Assembly (NCBI GenBank): GCA_948434855.1
Contig: CAOJFR010000016.1
Coordinates: forward strand, 1-23,780
Direction of reading: 5' to 3'
Origin: an uncultured Clostridia bacterium
GTDB taxonomy: Bacteria; Bacillota; Clostridia; Christensenellales; UBA1242
Length of the DNA: 23,780 bases
Shown here one piece after another: positions 19,921-23,780 of the stretch. The notes below the pieces were generated by a model that saw only the letters and a list, made by a program, of their open reading frames with translations, made no database searches and had not been told where the DNA came from. Position 1 is the first letter of the stretch. Each line of letters starts with the position of its first letter. The translations under genes were made by a program, and so were the position numbers.

Positions 19921-20907
19921 ATGTTTTTAGAGGTTAAAAATTTATGCTTTAATTATTATAGAAAACCATTATGCCTTAAAGACATAAATTTTTCTTGCAA
20001 AAAACAAGAAAAAGTTTTGCTTCTTGCATCTCACGAAATGGGAAAAACTGCTTTTTTGTCAGTGGTTTGCGGCTTTGAAAAATCTTATTATGGAAGCATT
20101 TTGATTGATGGAAAAGAATTAAAGAAAATAGATGAATCTAATCTTTCTGTTTCATTTTTGCCAGAATCTCCAGTTTTTTTAAAAAATAAAAATGTTTATC
20201 AAAATTTAAATTTTGCAAGTGAGACTGCAAATGACATAAGCTTATCTTTTGAAGATGCTAAAAAACTTTGTGAAGAAAATGGGCTTAATATGGATTTAAA
20301 AACAAAAGTTAAAAAGCTTTCAAGTGTTCAAAAAAAAGCTTTGGCAGTTATAAGAAGCTTTCTTAAAAATGCTGATATTATTTTTGTTGATGACCAACTA
20401 AGTAACCTTTGTGAAGCAGATGCTAATATTATTTTAAAAGTTTATGAAAGGTTATTAAATAATAATCAAACTTTATTTTTGGCTGTTGATGAAAACAATT
20501 TTAAAAAACATAAAAATTTTATTAAAAATGCTAAATTTGATAAGATTTTCTATTTATGTGATGCAAAATTGCGTATTTTTAATAATATTGATGAGTTTGA
20601 GAAGAAAATTTTAACCTATGATATGCTTAAGTTTTTTGATAAAAAATATTATGAAACAAAGTGTGTTATTGAAAGACAAGATAAGTTTTATAACATTTAT
20701 TTTGGAGAAAAATTCTTTAGCTTAAACACAAAATTTAATAAGTTTTTAGATGTTTTAAATTTAAGTGAAGAGGATACAGAATATGCATATCTTTGCACAA
20801 ATGAAGAAGTTAATATTTCCGGCATAAGCGAAAATGAGTTTAATGAGGTTTTGGCAAGAGACGATACATTATTATTTTCATCGCTCTCTGGTGAAAGACT
20901 AATTTAA
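19921..20907 (+). CDS. Orphan, degenerate ABC-type ATPase domain protein
   Basis: The first 215 residues have the fold of an ABC ATP-binding subunit, but every motif is altered. Walker A is ASHEMGKTA (36-44; the Lys42-Thr43 core is kept), the Q loop is LPESP with Glu in place of Gln, the signature is LSSVQ (133-137), Walker B is FVDD (D157, D158) without the catalytic Glu, and the switch His is missing (AVDENN). The last 110 residues (FFDKKYYETKCVIERQ onward) could be a regulatory domain as in MalK-type subunits, but no match is clear. No permease gene is nearby. AGGAGAG precedes the ATG. It is unusually A/T- and Lys/Asn-rich even for this window. It may bind ATP without turnover; its role is unknown. 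The adjacent PucR-type HTH gene may be functionally linked. Confidence 0.65.
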   Translation: MFLEVKNLCFNYYRKPLCLKDINFSCKKQEKVLLLASHEMGKTAFLSVVCGFEKSYYGSILIDGKELKKIDESNLSVSFLPESPVFLKNKNVYQNLNFASETANDISLSFEDAKKLCEENGLNMDLKTKVKKLSSVQKKALAVIRSFLKNADIIFVDDQLSNLCEADANIILKVYERLLNNNQTLFLAVDENNFKKHKNFIKNAKFDKIFYLCDAKLRIFNNIDEFEKKILTYDMLKFFDKKYYETKCVIERQDKFYNIYFGEKFFSLNTKFNKFLDVLNLSEEDTEYAYLCTNEEVNISGISENEFNEVLARDDTLLFSSLSGERLI

Positions 20908-20924
20908 AAATGTTGTAAAAAACA

Positions 20925-20953
20925 TTGAAATATCAAAAATTATTTGCTATAAT
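20925..20953 (+). promoter_or_regulatory. Promoter of the HTH-nth-obg-yhbY operon
   Basis: TTGAAA (20925-20930), a 17-base spacer and TATAAT (20948-20953) with an extended -10 TGC before it. The predicted start near 20960 excludes the in-frame ATG at 20959 as translation start. Confidence 0.75.
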
Positions 20954-20976
20954 GCAGGTTGTATAAGGAGTTATTT

Positions 20977-21387
20977 ATGGATTATTTATCTGGCAAACAA
21001 AATAATATCGCTGCAAAAATTAAGGATGAAAGAAAACCAAAGGCAGCTAAAAACGAGTCGGTTTTTTCTAAATTTTGTGATACTGTTTTAGAGTGTCTTA
21101 ACCCAGATGAAAGGGCAAGCATTAGCGATAAGTTTTTGAACCCTGAGATTATTTCTGTTATGAAAGACAGTGAACTTGTTGAATGCATTAATGCCTTCTT
21201 TAAAAATAACCTAAATATTTCTGAAACTAGCAGAAATGCATTTTTGCACCGAAACACTTTGCTTTATAGAATTGAAAAAATTTATAAAGTTACTGGGCTT
21301 AATATTCGTAATTTTGAAGACGCTATGAGTTTTAAACTTTTGACTATTGTTTATAACAATATGAAAGATAGGACTGGGAGAAAATAA
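20977..21387 (+). CDS. Small PucR/CdaR-type helix-turn-helix protein
   Basis: The C-terminal half (about residues 67-125) matches the PucR C-terminal HTH: ELVECINAFFKNNLNISETSRNAF, then LHRNTLLYRIEKIYKVTGLNI and FEDAMSFKLL. This domain binds DNA in regulators such as PucR and CdaR, usually behind a large sensory domain. Here the N-terminal part is only about 65 residues, Lys-rich then acidic, with no sensory domain visible. The ATG at 20977 is chosen from AAGGAG at 20965-20970. Its stop codon overlaps the nth start (TAATG). It may regulate this operon or the degenerate ABC gene upstream. Target unknown. Confidence 0.78.
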   Translation: MDYLSGKQNNIAAKIKDERKPKAAKNESVFSKFCDTVLECLNPDERASISDKFLNPEIISVMKDSELVECINAFFKNNLNISETSRNAFLHRNTLLYRIEKIYKVTGLNIRNFEDAMSFKLLTIVYNNMKDRTGRK

Positions 21388-22022
21388 TGAAAAAAAATAT
21401 TTTGGATATAATTGATAGAGTTGATAGCATCTATGAAAATCCAAAATGTGAGCTGAACTTTAATTCTAATTATGAACTTTTGGTTGCTGTTATATTATCT
21501 GCACAGTGCACAGACAAAAGAGTTAATATTGTAACTAAGTTTTTGTTTGAAAAATATAACACACCTGAAAAAATGATTACTTTGCCACAGGAAAAGCTTG
21601 AAGCAATAATTCGTCCTTGTGGTTTTTTTCATAATAAGGCATCACATATTTTGGAGTGTTCAAAAGATATTGTTGAAAAACATAATGGAAAAGTGCCAAG
21701 CGACAAAGAAAGCCTTAAAGCACTTTCTGGCGTAGGTGAAAAAACTGCTAATGTGGTTTTATCTATGGCATTTAACGTTCCAGCGATTGCTGTGGACACA
21801 CATGTTTTTAGAGTATCTAACAGACTTGGACTTGCAAACTCGCATGATGTTTTGCACACTCAAAAAGATTTGGAAAAAAATGTTCCGAAAGACAAATGGA
21901 TTAAGTTTCATTACGCTTTGGTTTTGCACGGCAGATATGTTTGCAAATCTCAAAGACCACTTTGTGAAAGTTGTGAGCTAAGTTCACTTTGCAAGTATTA
22001 TAAAAATAAAAATACAAAATAA
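21387..22022 (+). CDS. nth: Endonuclease III (DNA glycosylase/AP lyase)
   Basis: Removes oxidised pyrimidines and cuts at abasic sites in base excision repair. The 211-residue protein has the helix-hairpin-helix LSGVGEKTANVVLS with catalytic Lys119, the catalytic Asp137 in AVDTHVFRVSNRLGL, and the iron-sulfur loop C186-x6-C193-x2-C196-x5-C202 holding a 4Fe-4S cluster. All key residues match E. coli Nth (Lys120, Asp138). The start overlaps the previous stop by one base, so translation is coupled; the obg gene follows 10 bases later. Confidence 0.97.
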   Translation: MKKNILDIIDRVDSIYENPKCELNFNSNYELLVAVILSAQCTDKRVNIVTKFLFEKYNTPEKMITLPQEKLEAIIRPCGFFHNKASHILECSKDIVEKHNGKVPSDKESLKALSGVGEKTANVVLSMAFNVPAIAVDTHVFRVSNRLGLANSHDVLHTQKDLEKNVPKDKWIKFHYALVLHGRYVCKSQRPLCESCELSSLCKYYKNKNTK

Positions 22023-22032
22023 GGAGAAGCAG

Positions 22033-23307
22033 ATGTATTTAGATAGAGTTAAAATCTTTATTAAGGCAGGCAACGGCGGAAATGGAAAAACAAGTTTTCA
22101 TACTGAAAAGTATGTTGAGAAGGGTGGTCCTGATGGTGGCGACGGCGGAAAGGGTGGCTCTATCATTTTTGTTGCGGACAAAAGCACAGACAGTTTGATT
22201 GACTTTAGGTTTACAAAGCACTTTAGGGCAGAGAATGGTGGCAATGGTGGAAGCAACAACAAACATGGAAAAAATGGTGAAAACCTAATTATTAAAGTGC
22301 CATGCGGAACTGTTATTCGTGACAATGAAACAGAAAATATTATTGCTGACCTTTTTGAAGATGGTGAAAAAATTGAAGTTTTAAAGGGTGGAAATGGCGG
22401 ACTTGGAAATGCAAGATTTAAAACATCTGTTCGTCAACGTCCATCATTTTCGCAAACTGGTCAACTTTGTGATGAAAAAGAGGTGCTGCTTGAGCTTAAA
22501 ACCATTGCTGATGTTGGTCTTGTTGGATTTCCTAATGTTGGAAAAAGCACTTTGCTTTCAATGATAACTAACGCTAAGCCAAAAATTGCAAATTATCATT
22601 TCACCACACTTGCACCAAACATTGGAGTTTGCAAGGCGGGGAGTTCGTCTTTTGTTATTGCGGACATTCCTGGACTTATTGAGGGTGCCAGTGAGGGCAT
22701 TGGTCTTGGTCACTATTTTTTAAGACATATTGAAAGAACAAGGCTGCTTCTTCATGTTATTGATATTTCTGGCAGCGAGGACAGGAACCCCTATGAAGAT
22801 TTTAAAATTGTGAACAACGAGCTTAAAAAACATGGTGAAAAAGTTGAGAACTTACCACAAATTGTTGTACTTAACAAAATTGACCTTTGCACAGACACAA
22901 AAAATATTTCAGACTTTAAAGCTAAGTTATCTAAGCTTAAAACTAAATATGAAGTTATTGAAATTTCAGCCGTGTCAAACCAAAACTTAAACGCACTTTT
23001 GGAAAAGGTTGTTGAAAAACTTAAAACTTTGCCTCCTAAGCAAAAGCTTGAATATGTTCCTTTTGAATACACAAGACCAGATCCAAATCGCTATGAAATT
23101 GTTGACCATGGTGATGGATTGTTTGAAGTTGTTGGTGGATTTATTGATGAGCTTGCTCGTGGAATTGATCTTGATGATTTTCAATCTTTTTCATATTTTC
23201 AAAAGGTGCTTAAAGATAAGGGAATTATTAAAGAATTAAAAAAGCGTGGAGCAGATGAAAACTCAACAATAAGAATTAAAAATATTGATTTTGAGATAAA
23301 GGAGTAA
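22033..23307 (+). CDS. obgE: Obg/CgtA GTPase
   Basis: A conserved GTPase involved in large ribosomal subunit assembly and stress control. The 424-residue protein has the glycine-rich Obg fold (about 1-158; many GGxGG repeats), the G domain with G1 GFPNVGKST (165-173), the switch region HFTTLAPN, G3 DIPGLIEGA (211-219) and G4 NKID, and a C-terminal OCT domain (about 345-424), which occurs in Gram-positive Obg proteins. Ribosome binding site AAGGAG. It lies between nth and yhbY, and the obg-yhbY pairing is common in Bacillota. Nothing unusual is seen. Confidence 0.97.
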   Translation: MYLDRVKIFIKAGNGGNGKTSFHTEKYVEKGGPDGGDGGKGGSIIFVADKSTDSLIDFRFTKHFRAENGGNGGSNNKHGKNGENLIIKVPCGTVIRDNETENIIADLFEDGEKIEVLKGGNGGLGNARFKTSVRQRPSFSQTGQLCDEKEVLLELKTIADVGLVGFPNVGKSTLLSMITNAKPKIANYHFTTLAPNIGVCKAGSSSFVIADIPGLIEGASEGIGLGHYFLRHIERTRLLLHVIDISGSEDRNPYEDFKIVNNELKKHGEKVENLPQIVVLNKIDLCTDTKNISDFKAKLSKLKTKYEVIEISAVSNQNLNALLEKVVEKLKTLPPKQKLEYVPFEYTRPDPNRYEIVDHGDGLFEVVGGFIDELARGIDLDDFQSFSYFQKVLKDKGIIKELKKRGADENSTIRIKNIDFEIKE

Positions 23308-23309
23308 AA

Positions 23310-23606
23310 ATGTTAAATTCAAAACAAAGAGCAAAACTAAGGAGTTTGGCTAGCACAATTGAGGCAACAACCATTATTGGAAAAGATGGCTTAACTGAAA
23401 CTGTTTGTGAACAAATTGATAATCTTTTAAAGGCAAGAGAACTTGTTAAAGTTTCTGTGCTTGAAGGTGCAGAACATTCAGCTAAAGATTATCTTAAACT
23501 TTCAGCAGAAAAGCTTAAGGCTGAAGAGGTTTGTTCAATTGGCAGAAAGTTTGTGCTTTATAGATTGTCAAACAAAAAGGGAATAAAGCATATTGATTTT
23601 AATTAA
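23310..23606 (+). CDS. yhbY: YhbY-type CRM-domain RNA-binding protein
   Basis: A 98-residue single CRM (CRS1-YhbY) domain protein that associates with pre-50S ribosomal particles. It shows the N-terminal KQRAKLRSLA and the GxxG loop G24-K-D-G27, then LTETV.EQIDNLLKARELVKVSVLEG, all family features. It starts two bases after the obg stop, with AAGGAG overlapping the end of obg, so it is in the same operon and fits its neighbour's ribosome-assembly role. No hairpin terminator is seen after it. Confidence 0.93.
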   Translation: MLNSKQRAKLRSLASTIEATTIIGKDGLTETVCEQIDNLLKARELVKVSVLEGAEHSAKDYLKLSAEKLKAEEVCSIGRKFVLYRLSNKKGIKHIDFN

Positions 23607-23628
23607 TATATTTTAGTTTTTAAAGTGA

Positions 23629-23657
23629 TTGACAAAAAAATAGCATTGTGATAAACT
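23629..23657 (+). promoter_or_regulatory. Sigma-A promoter for the T-box-like leader
   Basis: TTGACA (23629-23634), a 17-base spacer and TAAACT (23652-23657). Predicted transcription start about 23664. Confidence 0.7.
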
Positions 23658-23663
23658 ATGCTT

Positions 23664-23780
23664 AGTTTTTAAAAGCTGTGAAGGTGATTTAGTAGCAGGC
23701 ATGGAAACCTAAAGAGAGCTTTGTCTTGGCTGAAAGCAGGGCGGTGAAAATGCAGTTGGCGACTTTCGGCACTGGAGCTG
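23664..23780 (+). promoter_or_regulatory. T-box-like leader, Stem I region (cut by the window edge)
   Basis: T-box leaders sense uncharged tRNA and control aminoacyl-tRNA synthetase or amino-acid genes. The order of elements fits Stem I: AGTA (about 23691), AGAGAGC (about 23716), an apical TTGGCTGAAAGC and a closing GGAGCTG at the very end. The antiterminator consensus (GGTGGNACCGCG) would lie outside the window, so the call is incomplete. By position in the specifier loop (GACTTTCGG), the codon may be TTC (Phe), but TCG or GGC cannot be excluded. Confidence 0.55.

Noticed and set aside
1..23780. CRISPR array, insertion sequence or prophage genes
   Set aside because: No regularly spaced repeats, transposase, integrase or phage structural genes are present; only the tRNA-Tyr repeat hints at past integration.

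Overview
The window is AT-rich DNA from a low-GC Gram-positive bacterium (Bacillota, most likely a Clostridia-type lineage). The reasons are the ctsR-mcsA-mcsB-clpC operon, a T-box-like leader, strong GGAGG-type ribosome binding sites, a long-form HPF, DegV, and nth-obg-yhbY, with nothing typical of an outer-membrane organism. The order or genus cannot be fixed from sequence alone. Most genes lie on the + strand, in short operons with near-consensus sigma-A promoters and U-rich hairpin terminators.

Layout. 1-131 is the tail of a GNAT-like acetyltransferase, followed by an unknown lipoprotein (169-1122). 1127-3301 is a promoter, an attenuator-like leader and a divergent methionyl-tRNA synthetase-like gene; a small acidic protein follows (3344-3679). 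A TspO/MBR-like membrane protein (- strand) and an ABC-F ATPase share a divergent promoter region (4379-4499). 6224-9752 is a heterodimeric ABC exporter pair whose promoter predicts a leaderless mRNA. 9814-10332 (- strand) is an unknown cytoplasmic protein. 10494-11302 is an array of six tRNA genes (Pro, CAT, Asp, Phe, Tyr, Thr); the 3' end of tRNA-Tyr is duplicated 196 bp downstream, like an integration scar. 11429-13656 is a HEPN-like protein, an M16-type metallopeptidase and a coiled-coil protein, followed by DegV (13870-14727).

The most interesting part is the class III heat-shock operon at 14788-19162. The CtsR operator, promoter and repressor look intact. The McsB arginine kinase, however, has lost its catalytic Cys and most substrate- and nucleotide-binding residues. 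McsA lacks its N-terminal zinc finger. ClpC lacks the second phosphoarginine-reading glutamate and the VGF-type ClpP-docking tripeptide. Together these suggest an operon that has abandoned arginine-phosphorylation-driven ClpCP proteolysis while keeping the protein scaffold, possibly as a pseudokinase-regulated unfoldase. This is an inference from residue loss compared with remembered Bacillus subtilis sequences.

Downstream are hpf (19229-19756), an orphan degenerate ABC ATPase (19921-20907), and an operon of a PucR-type HTH protein, endonuclease III, Obg GTPase and YhbY (20977-23606). The right edge (23629-23780) holds a promoter and the first part of a T-box-like leader for a gene outside the window.
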